Source of the DNA: Pleodorina starrii
Taxonomy: Eukaryota; Chlorophyta; Chlorophyceae; Chlamydomonadales; Volvocaceae
Reading direction: 5' to 3'
Assembly: GCA_030267565.1 (NCBI GenBank)
Contig: BRXU01000026.1
Span: 1,240,001-1,304,000 of the forward strand
DNA length: 64,000 nt
A model generated the notes under the pieces. It was not told where the DNA came from, made no database searches, and worked only from the letters and a program-made list of their open reading frames with translations. Made by a program: the position numbers and the translations under genes. This document shows, piece after piece, positions 1 through 10,272 of the stretch. Positions within the stretch are counted from its first letter, which is position 1; each line of letters begins with the position of its first letter.

Positions 1-691
1 AGGTCGATGCATTGGCTTAAGAACGATCTAGGAGCGAATTGGTATTCGCGCCTAAAGAGGATGGAAAGCGGATCCATGCGGATCCATCCTACAGCACTAC
101 ATCACCCTAAAACCCTAAAACCCTAAACCTCCCAACATTCGGTGAGAGGGCCGATCCGGTGCGATGTGGGTCCATTGATTGGGGCGCTGCGTGGACTGCT
201 GGTAGAACGATTTGCTACGCGGGCGATGTAGGACATACAGCCGGAACGGCCAAGACGATAGGCTGTTATGAACATGGCGCAACCCCAGAAAGGTTGAGGT
301 TCTGTCTGCAAATTACCGGAACCCCAATCAACAACTAAACCAGAAGAGAAGAGAGGCGACGATGGGCCTCGTCACTGCCTGCCTTCTCTGTTTACGGCGA
401 TGTCGGTCGGTTGTACCCCGATGCGCCGATGGTATGGTAGACGGCGAAAGACAGTCAGGCGGATGTCACGTGAGGCAGCGACACGTCCCCTGGCCCGCCG
501 TGCGCTTCTTCAAAATCCACCAACCGCGCACCAACCGAATGCTCTAAAGCGCTGCAAAACTCCTGCCTGAACGCGGCACGGCATTCATGACCTTGGCCTT
601 CCACACCTACAATTGCCTGTCCTATCCTGTCCTGCCCTTTCCTGTCCTGTCCTGTCACCTGCCTGCGCTCCTGTGTATTTATGTTCGACAG
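1..691. other. Left-edge spacer, probable intron or upstream part of sulfotransferase paralogue
   Basis: No coding exon is recognisable. The stretch should lie in the intron before, or upstream of, the exon that starts at 692, because that exon begins in phase 2. It holds a short telomere-type tract (105-127) and a CCTGTCCTGT-rich stretch (about 618-660) ahead of the acceptor at 690-691. The next upstream exon expected from the complete paralogue at 10273 is not visible, so it lies off the window or has been lost. Confidence 0.5.
105..127 (-). repeat. Short interstitial telomere-type repeat
   Basis: Almost three units of CCCTAAAA are seen, the reverse complement of the TTTTAGGG telomere repeat of Chlamydomonas. 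It is internal, with unrelated sequence on both sides, so it does not mark a chromosome end here. Confidence 0.75.
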
Positions 692-2226
692 GACGCTGGT
701 GGGCGAGGGCGCCTACCACACGCCGCTGTACGGCATCGGGGAGGCCCACGAGGCGCTCGCCAAACAGCTGCTGGTGCAGTACGATCTGGTTCTGGATCTT
801 AATGCGGGCGATGCGGCGGCGGATCTGCTCATGCGGCAGGGGCTGGGCTGGAACAAAACGCTGGCGGAGGTGGGTTAAGAGCGATGGCACCGGATAATAA
901 GTGATGCCGTACTTTGCAGGGTGATGAGTTGGCGGGCTGCAGGACGGACACGTGTGCTCAGCCGAACTCGCTGCACAGCAGCATGCATCACTTTGCGCCC
1001 CTTTCACCGGCATGCTTGATCATTCAGCACCATACGATGTATGATGACAAAGTCGTACCATGTCGTACAGGTTCGCGTCTGGACCTCAGATCAGGTGGCC
1101 CGGCACGCGGGGCTGGATCTGGAGACAGACTGCCCACTGGGCAACTTAAAGCCGCTGTTCGAGAGGCAAAAGTACGACAAACGGTGGTACAGGTGTGTAT
1201 GGAAGGTGTACGGCACCGTACGCGTATGTTGTACCATAATAAATGCAGTGTCGTCGCGGAGGCGTCGAACGGGTCATCATCACCGCATGCATACACAGTT
1301 ACACACCGCACCTGCCAGCTCTTGCATTGCCTTCTCGCGCATCGCAGCTCACCCTGTAGAGGTGTAGACCGCTTCTTCGCAGGCGGCAGCAGGCCGTTGC
1401 TCCCCAGTCCTCAGCTCCCCACCCCGTCGGGTTCGGGATCCGTTCGCTAACGCCGTCTCCGTCTCCGCTGCGGTATCATTTTTTCCCCACCCCTAGATAG
1501 CTGGCGGGCGCTTCAGATCGGTAGCATCGTTATTAAGCGCCTCCCTCACCCGATAACGAAGCTGCCTTCACGCGTTCTGCATTCCCACCACCTGTCCGCT
1601 CTCCCCTCTGCCGCCATGTGCCTGGATGGGCACGTGGGCAGTGCCTGCACCCGCCTGGATGATACCGTGTCTTCTGCCTGCTACCGTATTGCCCTCCTGC
1701 CCCTCCTGCCCCCCAAAGTGCACACACCCATCGCCCTGACCGCATCTCCTCCTCCCCAGAACCCCAGCTGACGCACATCAGTCACACGCTTAACCACCCG
1801 CAACACCCCGCGGCGCCTCTCGATTCCCCATGCACCTAACCCTAAACCCCTCCACCTCCCGGCTCTCTACCCCCTTCAATCCTCTCCTCTCCTCCTCCCT
1901 CCCTTCCTCTCCTCCTCCCTTCTCCTCCCCTCCTTCCCGCTCCCCTCCTCTCCTCCTCCCTCCTCCTCAGCTTCGGTCGTAGCCTATCCCGTCTGGACCA
2001 GCTGTTTCTGTCGGCAGCCGCACACATGGGACTCAGACCCTGGCCGACAGAATGGGCAGCGGAGCAGGGTCCCAGCGGCGGAGGCCCCAGCGGGTCCTCT
2101 GCGGGCTGGCCAGCAGCGGGCGGGGGCCCAGCCGCCTCCAGTTGCGGACTGCTGGGGGCCGCGGAGGCGCTGCGGGGCAGAAACCCGCGGCAGCAGTGGG
2201 CGGCGGCGGAGACAGCGGGGCAGTAG
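692..2226 (+). CDS. Sulfotransferase-like protein, 3' three exons (paralogue of the gene at 10273)
   Basis: Exons 692-869, 1071-1192 and 1971-2226 match exons 6, 7 and 8 of the complete gene at 10273-16609. The first exon is exactly the same length (178 nt), the second is one codon longer, and all have the same phases and good GT/AG borders. The first exon reads TLVGEGAYHTPLYGIGEAHE, nearly identical to the paralogue. The last shares the segment SLSRLDQLFLSAAAHMGLRP and then diverges into a Gly/Ala/Ser-rich tail ending in TAG at 2224-2226, where the paralogue has a Pro-rich tail. No frameshift or stop is seen, so this is either the end of an intact tandem copy or a 5'-truncated duplicate. The catalytic PAPS-binding part would lie to the left and cannot be assessed. 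Sulfotransferase function is inferred only through the paralogue. Confidence 0.7.
1448..1487 (-). repeat. Dispersed repeat copy (GATACCGCAGCG family)
   Basis: On the minus strand an A-rich run is followed by GATACCGCAGCGGAGACGGA. The same order of elements recurs on the plus strand at 16646-16690 and 62579-62625. This copy lies in the intron between the last two exons of the left-edge sulfotransferase copy. Confidence 0.5.
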
Positions 2227-2931
2227 GGGTCAGCAGGGCTTAGGGCCGGAGGGGCCCAGCTGGGGCCGTGCATGTGCACAGGCAAGTACCGTAGATGGAC
2301 CGGGTGATGCCGTACTGAGGCGCGCCGCGTCGCGCCGCACCACTACCACCGCTACCACTGCGCCGCACCACTACCACTACTGCCACCGCTGCCACCACTG
2401 CGCGGTGTGGTGTGGTGCGGTGCGCCGCGGCGCTGCCGTCAGGGCGGTGCTGATACGACGACCTGGTAGCGGGTCCACCGGTCTGTGTGGGCCGCTGGCC
2501 AAGCCGCTGGGGGGGAGCTGAGGCGGCAGTGAGCAGCCCCCGTGAAGGGCGATGCAGGACGGGCCCTTCGCGGCGAGCAAGGGCCCTTCGCGGCGAGCAA
2601 GGGCCCTTCGCGGCGAGCAAGGGCCCTTCGTGGTGGGCGATGCAGGGCGGGCCCCTTCGCGGCGTGGCGTGGTTGGTTGGCTGGCTGGCTGGTCGTGGGA
2701 AGGAGGGTGGCCTGTGTTGCTGTTGGGCTGCTGCAGGGAGGACTGGGCTGCTGCTCAGGGAAGTCTCCAGATGTGCCCCACCAGCATGCACATCACACCT
2801 GGAGTAGGCGCTTGTTTGATAACGTACGAAGGTTAAAACGGTACCTTGTCATGATGCGGCGGAAGCGGAACACTGTTGCTTGGATGCGGGAGGCGCAACC
2901 TTGTAAGGTAGTGGTGGTGGTGGAGTGGTGG
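2227..2931. repeat. Intergenic low-complexity region with 20-bp tandem repeat
   Basis: No supported gene. There is a CCACTACCACCG-type imperfect repeat at about 2330-2400. Three and a half units of GGGCCCTTCGCGGCGAGCAA lie at about 2571-2640. A GGTT/GGCT-rich run follows near 2670-2690. The tandem repeat keeps several frames open, but nothing else suggests translation. Confidence 0.7.
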
Positions 2932-3031
2932 TGAATCTGCTTTGAACGTTGGAGCAGAGGTTTGATGAAGACTGGCTTAACAGCAGGCCTCGCACACAGT
3001 CGCCCCCGCGTGAGTTCGTTTCTGATGACCC
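2932..3031 (+). mobile_element. LINE ORF2 fragment, inverted relative to the full-length LINE
   Basis: About 100 bases on the plus strand are nearly identical to the reverse complement of 4685-4795, inside ORF2 of the LINE at 4311-8072. The shared part encodes QRFDEDWLNS and PREFVSDN. Only this internal piece is present, without the 3' end, so it is a broken remnant rather than an insertion with its own tail. Confidence 0.85.
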
Positions 3032-3334
3032 ATACATACATACTGGTTGGCTGCTTTTCATATTTCGGGTTTCGTTTCATTTGATGTATCCGCTGTAAGA
3101 CTGGATTGCGACTTTTCATGCATGGTTGCGTTGCCATCGCCTCGTCCCTGCTGTACGGCAGCCAAAGTTAGGGTTACTAAATCGGTCACACGATTACGAT
3201 TGGAACGCAGCTTTATGATACGGATTACGACACAGGAAACAGGAATAGGATTTGGACCGCGTGCGAGGTTAAGGTTTATGGGACTGGACGCAGGATTAGG
3301 ATTGGGACCCGGGCCCTAGGATTAGGATTGGGAT
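3032..3334. other. Non-coding spacer with degenerate GGATTAGGATTGGG repeats
   Basis: No gene is seen. From about 3230 to 3334 the sequence is a loose repeat of AGGATTAGGATTGGGAC-like units. The same kind of units continues on the far side of the transposon (9268-9400), so the transposon inserted into this low-complexity DNA. Confidence 0.55.
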
Positions 3335-4310
3335 TAGTGTTGGGAATTTACTGTAATAGGAGAAAATCCGGATGTAATACGTAATTGTAATACGTATTAC
3401 ATGTAAAATATGTAATTACACGTTTTTGGGCTGCGAAACGGGCGTGTAAAATTACACAAGCGTTACACGTGTACGAAGGGTCCCAAAACTGCTGGAAATG
3501 CCTTGAAAGCAAGTTTTCCATACATTTATACCCCCTACGCTTCCACTTATAGCACCAGCAGCTGCGAAACTTGAGGCGGCCAACCTTCCTGGGATCCTGG
3601 CACTCCAATTGTCATGCATGTAAACATGTCCGACTCGGGTGACATGGCCGCTAACACGCCAAAGTCTGGCTATAAGGCAATGACTGTTGTGATAGTCAAG
3701 CAGCAGATTCGGAGGCGACTGGGACTGGCTGGCTGGCTGGGAGGACTGGCTGGATGTGCAGCCGAAGTTGAATCTGACGACCGGCGAGACCGCGGCCGCG
3801 GCTTAAATTGGTGTCCGGATAGCATGACATCCATAAAGTGACGATTTCAGGACAGCGGGTGTGATAATGGCGTTGTGTTCGGTGTTTGAGCCAGTCAATG
3901 TTTCCGATTTTTAAGCGTGCGCAGTAATCTACAGGTATTCCGTAAGTTATTTGTTAAGTCAACATTCAGACGCAGTTCTGCAGTGATAAAGAGACTGGAA
4001 AAGGACAGAAAAGAGGTGCGCGACGGGCGGTCGTTACGTTCGTTACAACTTTACGCATTTTGAGGACCCTTTTCAGACTGTAACGTAATTACCCCCTTTT
4101 TGTAAAATTACAGGACTTTTTGTCCGCATTACGTAATTACGTAACGTAATTATTGTATTGTATTACAAGCTCGAGAGCTCATAAGGCCCAAACGAGCCAG
4201 GAGGCTCATGGACCGCGAGAATAGGCAGGTCAAAAAGGAGCTAAGAACTATGTCGCCAAGCAGAAACTAAAGCAGGATCACAAACGAAAACAGGTAAAAT
4301 GAACAAACAT

Positions 4311-7300
4311 TCAAACTAGCATAGAAGACCGCCGTACCCAGATGTTGTGAACTAATTCAGCTAAGCCGCGTTGATTGTCCGCGCCCGTAACAGCAAGCAT
4401 AGGCGGTGAAATGTAGTCGCCTAAAATGACACCTAGGGTGCTAAAACCCTGACGTATATCGTCGTACGCCGAACACTCCATCAGCACATGATATTCGTCT
4501 TCAGTACCACTATCACAGACCCTACAAGTACGCTCAGACCTCTGCCGTCCAGCAGGTCGATTATTCTCAATAGGCCAGGCTCCTAGACGAAAACGCAAAA
4601 GAGAAGCATAGGGTTTGGGGGGGATATACCCAGCCGTATGTTTCGGCATCCCCATCCAGTGCGTGTGCCGACACATCTTCACACCGGGCTTGTGGTTATC
4701 AGAAACGAACTCACGCGGGGGCGTGAGAAGCCTGCTGTTAAGCCAGTCTTCATCAAACCTCTGCTCCAACGTCCAAATCAAATTCCCAATATTAAGCGAA
4801 CGCGACGCAACAAAGTCGACTTGGCCCTCCAAATCAAGACCCGGCGGGGGCTCCGGCCAGTGGTCCTGTCCCAAACACCTGAGTCCTCGTAAAACCAAGG
4901 CTCCCCACCCATGACCTGACAAGTCTGATTGAAGGGCAAGCCGAATTTCCTCACGAAACACTCTATGGAATACCGAACCCTTCGCATCAACCAGCTTGTT
5001 CCAGAAACGGTAGATGAGAGAAGCCCAGTGAACATGCAACGGGCGCTGCCCGAATTCCCTGAACAGGATTTTGTTGTCCGGAATCTTGCGCAGACCCGCG
5101 AGCATCTTCAAGTACATGCGTTGCAGCCCAACCATCCGATTCTCTAGCGCCTTTTCAAAATAGCAGTACCGACCTTGGGGATCGCGATCACGTTCGACCA
5201 CTTGCAGAATGTACGACGGGCCCCAGACCTGTACCCCATAGGAAAGGATGGCGCAGATCTGCACGTCGAAGCACTTGAGGGCGACCCTAGGAACGAACAA
5301 ACCACGTCTACGAAGCTTGTTAACGAGAGCAAAAACCGCACGTTGTCCCGCACCGAATAGCTCGTCTGTGCATGCCTCGAAAGGTGCCTCCGGACCGTAA
5401 TGTAACCCTAGGTACCTAGCGCGACGCGCCCACTCCATCTCCTCAAAGCGGATCGTGTTGCCTACTATACGCCTCATACCAACCTTAACCAAACGGTACG
5501 CAAGGTCTCGTAAGTTCTGGGACGGGTGAAAATACACAACCTCGCACTTACGGGTGTGAACCGTCAGACCGAAGGCAGTACACCACTCAGACAACGCCTG
5601 CAAGAGACACATCAGACGGCGGTGGCTAAACGCAAAAAGATTGAGATCATCGGCGTAAAGGATGAGAGGAACGCGCAGCCCATCAACTACCGGGCATTCG
5701 TTAGCACACATGGCGGCCGGGGCAAGTTTATCCTTAGCTTCTACGTAGTCCGCAAACCCTTCGACGAAAAACCCGAATAGAGTGGGGCTAAGGGGACAGC
5801 CCTGTTTGACACCTTGCATAGCCTCAAAGGGGTCGCAAAGTTTACCATTGACCTTCACACGCAAAACAACCCGATCATAACCGGCCATCAGGGCGTCGAG
5901 CATAGCCCCGTGCAATCCACGCTCACGAAGACGCTGCCAGAGTAGCTGACGTGGAACGCGATCAAAGGCCTTTTCAAAATCAACCTGGCAAACAAAAAGC
6001 GGAGTGCTACTAGGGGGCCCTGTCCTATGCCTGTCGATGAGATGACGCAATAACAGCAGATTGTGGATAGTGCCAATTTTCGCGCGAAAGCCACCCTGAA
6101 ACGGAGATCGAGCCTGCGCCAATTCCCCCCAACGACTAAGCCGCCGCTCCAAAATGGCCGCATAGCACTTTGCTAAGGCCCCACCTGCCGCCAGGCCGCG
6201 ATAGTTGCCTTTTTCGTGAACATCGCCCTTTTTATGGATAGGCGTAAGACAGGACACCTCGAACTGAGCAGGGAAGTCACCAGTACTGCGGATGTGTTCA
6301 AACAAGCGATGGACATGGGGTGTGAGCACATTAAAGAAACGCCCTTCAACCTCCCGCTTGGCGTACTTATAACATTCGGCCGGGACGCTATCTAACCCAC
6401 TCGACTTATTGTTACTAAGCGATGAGATAACCAAGCCAACTTCCTCCACGGTGAAAGGGGAATTCAGTGACGCGGCTAGCTCAACCCGGCTGGGCCGAGC
6501 GCCTGCGCTATCCTCCCATCCCCCGCCACCCTCACGACCGTGAACTCCGTTGATAAAACTAAGGATGGCCTCTACATCTGCGTCTCTGCCGGCATTCGTG
6601 TTGCCGTTAAACAAGTTTTCAAAGTACTCACTCCAAACGCCCACCTCTGAAATAGGACAGTCCTCACCCAGAGTCGCGTTCACGATTTTCCAGAAGGCGC
6701 GCGGGTTGCTCTGGCACGACCCTAACAGGCTTTCAAACTCAGACGTGCGGTATGCATCTCTAGCGTTACGGATGAGGCGCTGATAATGCGTACGGAGACG
6801 ACTGAATTCCGCACGAGCAGTCGGGTCGTTAAGGGTTCCCTCCGTGCGCATGCGGGCTTTGTGATTGAGCATAGCCGTACGAGCAACCGCACACTCCTCC
6901 GTCCACCAAGGTGCATCACCCTGTCCACGAACTTGAGCGCGGCCGCGGGGCCGGCCAAACACCCGAGACAGCACTTGGGCAAGCTCCTTACCCAACAAGT
7001 CGATAGCCTGCGTGGCGTTGATTTGCCCCCCGAGCTCGGCCATAATAGCGGAAATCCTAGTTAGAACCGGAGCGTCATCCGTTGCGAAAGCCTGGGCATA
7101 GCGTTGCCACTGGCGTACATTAAAGCGCGCGTGTTGACCACGTGCCCCCCTGCGCGGCCGATTGTCCGCCGCGCGGACGCTAAGACACAGATAAACAGGG
7201 CAGTGGTCACTCATCAGTTTACCGCCATGCTCACCCACTGAAACAACCGGGACATCCAGCACCTCGAGCCATACGGCCTTAGGAAAAAGGGCGGGTGATA

Positions 7301-8072
7301 CAACAAACAGATCGATCATGCTCATGCCTGTGCCGTTCTTATGCTGGAAGGTATAGCGTCCTTCCGTGTCCCCACGTACCCGACCGTTCAGGATGATCAG
7401 TTCAAATTCCTTACAAAGCTCAACGAGGGCTCTGCCAAACCCATTTGATGCCGCATCTTGGCTGTGCCTCATTGGGAGGTTGCGGAAAAGGCTAGAGTTC
7501 CCTATTTGCACCTGGGCGTGATCCTCTAATTCGTTGACCGCCAATTGATCAGGGACCTCACTCAGATTAGCGACCCTGGCGTTCAGGTCACCGAGCAAAA
7601 GAAGTTCATCCTGCGGCGTCTGATAGCGCTGAATGAGTGCTTTAAGGCGGTTCATCACCCGTGTTGTGGGGTTCGCAGGGGCCCGATGCCCCACTCGCCT
7701 ATACAGCTGAGAGCTGCAGGGAGCCATGTAGCACGCGCCTATCACCACATTTCGCTCGTTCAAATCGAGGGCGCTACCCTTAACGCGGAACCAGATACTG
7801 TCCATGCCCCTTGGGACCTTGGAAGCACCAAGTAACTGGACGTCGTTCGCTATTCTACGGTTAATCCAAACAGCAACGCCTCCACAACGAGAAGTGCCCT
7901 CAACAGTGAACAGTTTTGATCCCGGCGGGAGCAGTTGCCTCAGAAGATTCTCATTAACTAGGTGCGTTTCCGTAAGCACCACGATGTCGTGCTGCGCAGC
8001 TAAACGCAGCAGACCAGGGTCCTCAAACTTCCAGCCCTTCACACCTTGGATATTCCACTGCACAATCCGCAA
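4311..8072 (-). CDS. LINE ORF2: AP-type endonuclease and reverse transcriptase
   Basis: A 1253-residue polyprotein that nicks target DNA and reverse-transcribes the element RNA in place. The N-terminus is an exonuclease-endonuclease-phosphatase fold: RIVQWNIQG at residues 2-10, LTETHL, LLLGDLNARV, and SDHCPV near residue 290. The central reverse transcriptase shows a CLTPIHKKGD block, FEKAFDRVPR, GVKQGCPLSPTLFG and the catalytic YADDLNLF (about residue 800). The C-terminus has a CCHC-like knuckle, CRVCDSGTEDEYHVLMEC. No RNase H domain is seen. It begins 27 nt after the ORF1 stop, so it probably relies on reinitiation or a bicistronic message. The layout fits L1-type elements known from Chlamydomonas; the clade is inferred without a phylogeny. 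Confidence 0.95.
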   Translation of the reverse strand: MRIVQWNIQGVKGWKFEDPGLLRLAAQHDIVVLTETHLVNENLLRQLLPPGSKLFTVEGTSRCGGVAVWINRRIANDVQLLGASKVPRGMDSIWFRVKGSALDLNERNVVIGACYMAPCSSQLYRRVGHRAPANPTTRVMNRLKALIQRYQTPQDELLLLGDLNARVANLSEVPDQLAVNELEDHAQVQIGNSSLFRNLPMRHSQDAASNGFGRALVELCKEFELIILNGRVRGDTEGRYTFQHKNGTGMSMIDLFVVSPALFPKAVWLEVLDVPVVSVGEHGGKLMSDHCPVYLCLSVRAADNRPRRGARGQHARFNVRQWQRYAQAFATDDAPVLTRISAIMAELGGQINATQAIDLLGKELAQVLSRVFGRPRGRAQVRGQGDAPWWTEECAVARTAMLNHKARMRTEGTLNDPTARAEFSRLRTHYQRLIRNARDAYRTSEFESLLGSCQSNPRAFWKIVNATLGEDCPISEVGVWSEYFENLFNGNTNAGRDADVEAILSFINGVHGREGGGGWEDSAGARPSRVELAASLNSPFTVEEVGLVISSLSNNKSSGLDSVPAECYKYAKREVEGRFFNVLTPHVHRLFEHIRSTGDFPAQFEVSCLTPIHKKGDVHEKGNYRGLAAGGALAKCYAAILERRLSRWGELAQARSPFQGGFRAKIGTIHNLLLLRHLIDRHRTGPPSSTPLFVCQVDFEKAFDRVPRQLLWQRLRERGLHGAMLDALMAGYDRVVLRVKVNGKLCDPFEAMQGVKQGCPLSPTLFGFFVEGFADYVEAKDKLAPAAMCANECPVVDGLRVPLILYADDLNLFAFSHRRLMCLLQALSEWCTAFGLTVHTRKCEVVYFHPSQNLRDLAYRLVKVGMRRIVGNTIRFEEMEWARRARYLGLHYGPEAPFEACTDELFGAGQRAVFALVNKLRRRGLFVPRVALKCFDVQICAILSYGVQVWGPSYILQVVERDRDPQGRYCYFEKALENRMVGLQRMYLKMLAGLRKIPDNKILFREFGQRPLHVHWASLIYRFWNKLVDAKGSVFHRVFREEIRLALQSDLSGHGWGALVLRGLRCLGQDHWPEPPPGLDLEGQVDFVASRSLNIGNLIWTLEQRFDEDWLNSRLLTPPREFVSDNHKPGVKMCRHTHWMGMPKHTAGYIPPKPYASLLRFRLGAWPIENNRPAGRQRSERTCRVCDSGTEDEYHVLMECSAYDDIRQGFSTLGVILGDYISPPMLAVTGADNQRGLAELVHNIWVRRSSMLV

Positions 8073-8099
8073 AGAGGCAGCCTCCTGGCTCGTGCCCCC

Positions 8100-9143
8100 C
8101 TAACGGTTCGCCTCCATAGCAGAGGGACCAGTCGGGGGGGCGACGCCGCGAGGGGGGGCGCCCGGGACACCGCCTGCGGCGCCGCCCACAGCACTGCCCG
8201 CGCCGCCACCTGCTCCCGTGCCGCTGCCACTTCCACCGCTGCCGCCGTTGCCGTTGTTCTGGGGCCCAGAAGGCGCAGGGCCGTCCCATGGGCCGGTGTA
8301 CAGCATCCGCACTCCGGCTTGGTTGACGTACGAGACGTCGACCCCGTTCTCCCAGCGAGGTCGCTTCTGCTCCTCCCGTAGCCTGGCATAGGTTGCATAG
8401 CGCTGCCGCCTCAACTCGACTCCCGCGCGCGTCAGGGCGTCCCGCACGACGATCCCGTGTCGGCGGAACAGCTCTCCTCCCAGCGTCGCCAGTGACTTCC
8501 GGCTGGAGGGCATCATGTAGACGTCCACCAGCCGGGTCTCCGGGCGCGCACGCCCACCACCACCTGTGGCAGGCGCCTTCGGCGTGCGGGGCATCACGTC
8601 GAAGTTTATCCTCGCGCCGGGACGGGCCGTGGCAAGGGTCTGTTCGACGATCTTCGCTGTGTCAGCGACGCACGCCACCGGTACCTCCAGAAGTAGCCGG
8701 TCTGGGTGCAGCACCAGGGGGGGCGGGGGTGGTGGCGGTGGCGGGGCGTGGGGCGGGACGTGAAACTGGTCCCGCGGCAGGGGACCCGCCGCCTGCCATC
8801 CCTGCTCCTCCAGCTGGTCGATGAGGGAGCTATCAAACCCCAGGAGCAGCAGGATTTTCCGACACATCAGCCCGATGTGACGCGCCAACTTTGCGTCGAA
8901 ATCCGAACAGAACGACTGTATTATTCCCTTCAGCTCCTGCAGAGTGGTTGCATTCTGAGCAGCCTCCATTGCGGCCTGCTGTGAAGCTGCAGTGGCCTCT
9001 GCCCTGAGCTCTTGCCGCCGAGCTACTACCTGCGCGTCGAGCTTTTGCGCTTTCGAGATGTATGGTTCTTCACGTCCCGGACTATTTATAGTGCGCTTGT
9101 TTCCTTTCTTCCCAGATTTCGGTGACCTAGAAGGTGTTCCCAT
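8100..9143 (-). CDS. LINE ORF1 protein
   Basis: A 347-residue ORF upstream of ORF2 on the same strand. The first 30 residues are basic. Residues of about 35-80 are rich in Ala, Gln and Glu with a likely coiled coil, followed by a run of prolines (about 130-145). A globular segment with SLATLGGELFRRHGI could be an RNA-binding fold, and the C-terminal tail is Gly/Ala-rich. This matches the usual role of LINE ORF1 proteins as trimeric RNA chaperones that package the transcript, but I see no diagnostic motif. Position and lack of stops are the main evidence. Confidence 0.8.
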   Translation of the reverse strand: MGTPSRSPKSGKKGNKRTINSPGREEPYISKAQKLDAQVVARRQELRAEATAASQQAAMEAAQNATTLQELKGIIQSFCSDFDAKLARHIGLMCRKILLLLGFDSSLIDQLEEQGWQAAGPLPRDQFHVPPHAPPPPPPPPPLVLHPDRLLLEVPVACVADTAKIVEQTLATARPGARINFDVMPRTPKAPATGGGGRARPETRLVDVYMMPSSRKSLATLGGELFRRHGIVVRDALTRAGVELRRQRYATYARLREEQKRPRWENGVDVSYVNQAGVRMLYTGPWDGPAPSGPQNNGNGGSGGSGSGTGAGGGAGSAVGGAAGGVPGAPPRGVAPPTGPSAMEANR

Positions 9144-9267
9144 CAGCTAATAGCGACATCCCATGTGAGTTCGGAAGTTAGATCCTGCAATAGGTGTGCA
9201 AAACCCAAACTACGTAATTACAGTTACGCGAAAATGTGTAACTGTAATTCCCAACACTAATTGGGAT

Positions 9268-10272
9268 ACTGCACGGGGATGTGGATTACAACCCCGCCCC
9301 TAGGATATGGATAGGAACACCACTCTAGGATAAGGAATTGAAAGTGAGACACCCCTGCTGAAATTGAAGGATTGCTGACCAGTACCCACCCCAAGGATTA
9401 GAGGATTGGGACCCCTTTGCAACCCTCCGGCTGGCTCTACCCTTCCCAGAGTCTGGAAAGGAGCCCAATACGAAAACAACAGTACAGATTTTGCCCAGCA
9501 GCCAGCACAGCACACTTTACCCAGTCAACAGCCTGACTGCCGACCATTGTGCAAGACAGCGGGGCTGCAGCGCTTTACGTCGGGGAGGCGGGCAGCGGGC
9601 AAACGGGAGTCTTGCTTCCTGAACGGTTGGTTGGCCGCGTTGGCAGTTGGAACGACGGTTGGGTCATGCGGCACGGGCACATTATGACTTTGCTCTCCCG
9701 ACGGCTTTGCCTTCGATTTAGGGGCCCCAAGACGAGCCGCGCCAAAAGATTAGAACGCTGTTGTCATGGACAGCCCTCAACAATAAAATTATTATTAATC
9801 CAAATAATGAGTAATCCTACCTGAACGGGCGTTGGTACCGGTACGTCAGATCTTGCCGGTGTGCGGTGTCTGCGGAGGACGAAAGCGGGCTGCAAAGCTG
9901 CGACGCGTATTTCGGAAAATATACCTCAAGGTTGCTTATGTGATTACAATCAGGCCAATACTATGATTCTAGACATTTCGAACTATTTAGACTATTGAGC
10001 GTTACAAATGTGTTTGGAAATGAAATTAACTGTCGCTGTTTCGTGCTCTTTGAACGCCTTGCTAAGAAATATTAGCAACTTCACGAACTTATGCTTCTAT
10101 GCGCCGCAAGGACAGCGCTTTGCGGCACGTCCGCTGTAGCCTGTGGCGCAAGAAGTTGACTCTGAAGCTTGATCTGTTGCACTACGGTGCTGTCAATTTA
10201 AGTACATTTGCGGGTAGAATGACCCGCGAATGCACAACTGCAAGGTCCAGTTCGAAACGTTAGCCGTCCGCC
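9268..10272. other. Intergenic region upstream of the sulfotransferase gene
   Basis: No supported gene. The first 150 bases continue the GGATTAGG-like repeats seen left of the hAT element. From about 9780 to 10230 the sequence is much more AT-rich than the surroundings (for example AATAAAATTATTATTAATCC at 9783) and probably contains the promoter of the gene starting at 10273. No clear TATA box could be chosen. Confidence 0.5.

Larger units (their letters stand above)
4141..9210 (-). mobile_element. Full-length non-LTR retrotransposon (LINE) nested in the hAT element
   Basis: Minus-strand element with a short 5' UTR (about 9144-9210), ORF1 (9143-8100), ORF2 (8072-4311) and a short 3' UTR. It ends near GAGCTTGTAA followed by an AATAC-type tail at about 4152-4170. 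The 3' UTR box around 4172-4220 (ATAAGGCCCA, CCAGGAGGCTCATGG) is shared with the second LINE at 41510-41545, confirming the 3' end. Both junctions lie in TACGTAATTAC-like hAT sequence (4130-4140 and 9211-9221), so a 9-11 bp target duplication is present. Its exact limits are ambiguous because the target is itself repetitive. Both ORFs are uninterrupted, suggesting a recent insertion. Confidence 0.88.
3335..9259. mobile_element. hAT-like non-autonomous DNA transposon, interrupted by a LINE
   Basis: The left end at 3335 and the right end at 9259 are inverted copies of TAGTGTTGGGAATT. They are flanked by a perfect 8-bp target duplication, ATTGGGAT, at 3327-3334 and 9260-9267. An 8-bp duplication and a TIR of the form YAGTGTTGGG are typical of the hAT superfamily (established knowledge). 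Subterminal DNA on both sides is AT-rich with many TACGTAATTAC-like palindromic motifs. Without the nested LINE the element would be about 0.9 kb and shows no transposase ORF, so it was probably mobilised by an autonomous relative. Confidence 0.85.

Noticed and set aside
105..127. Chromosome end suggested by telomere repeats near the window start
   Set aside because: Only about three units, with non-telomeric sequence and coding exons on both sides.
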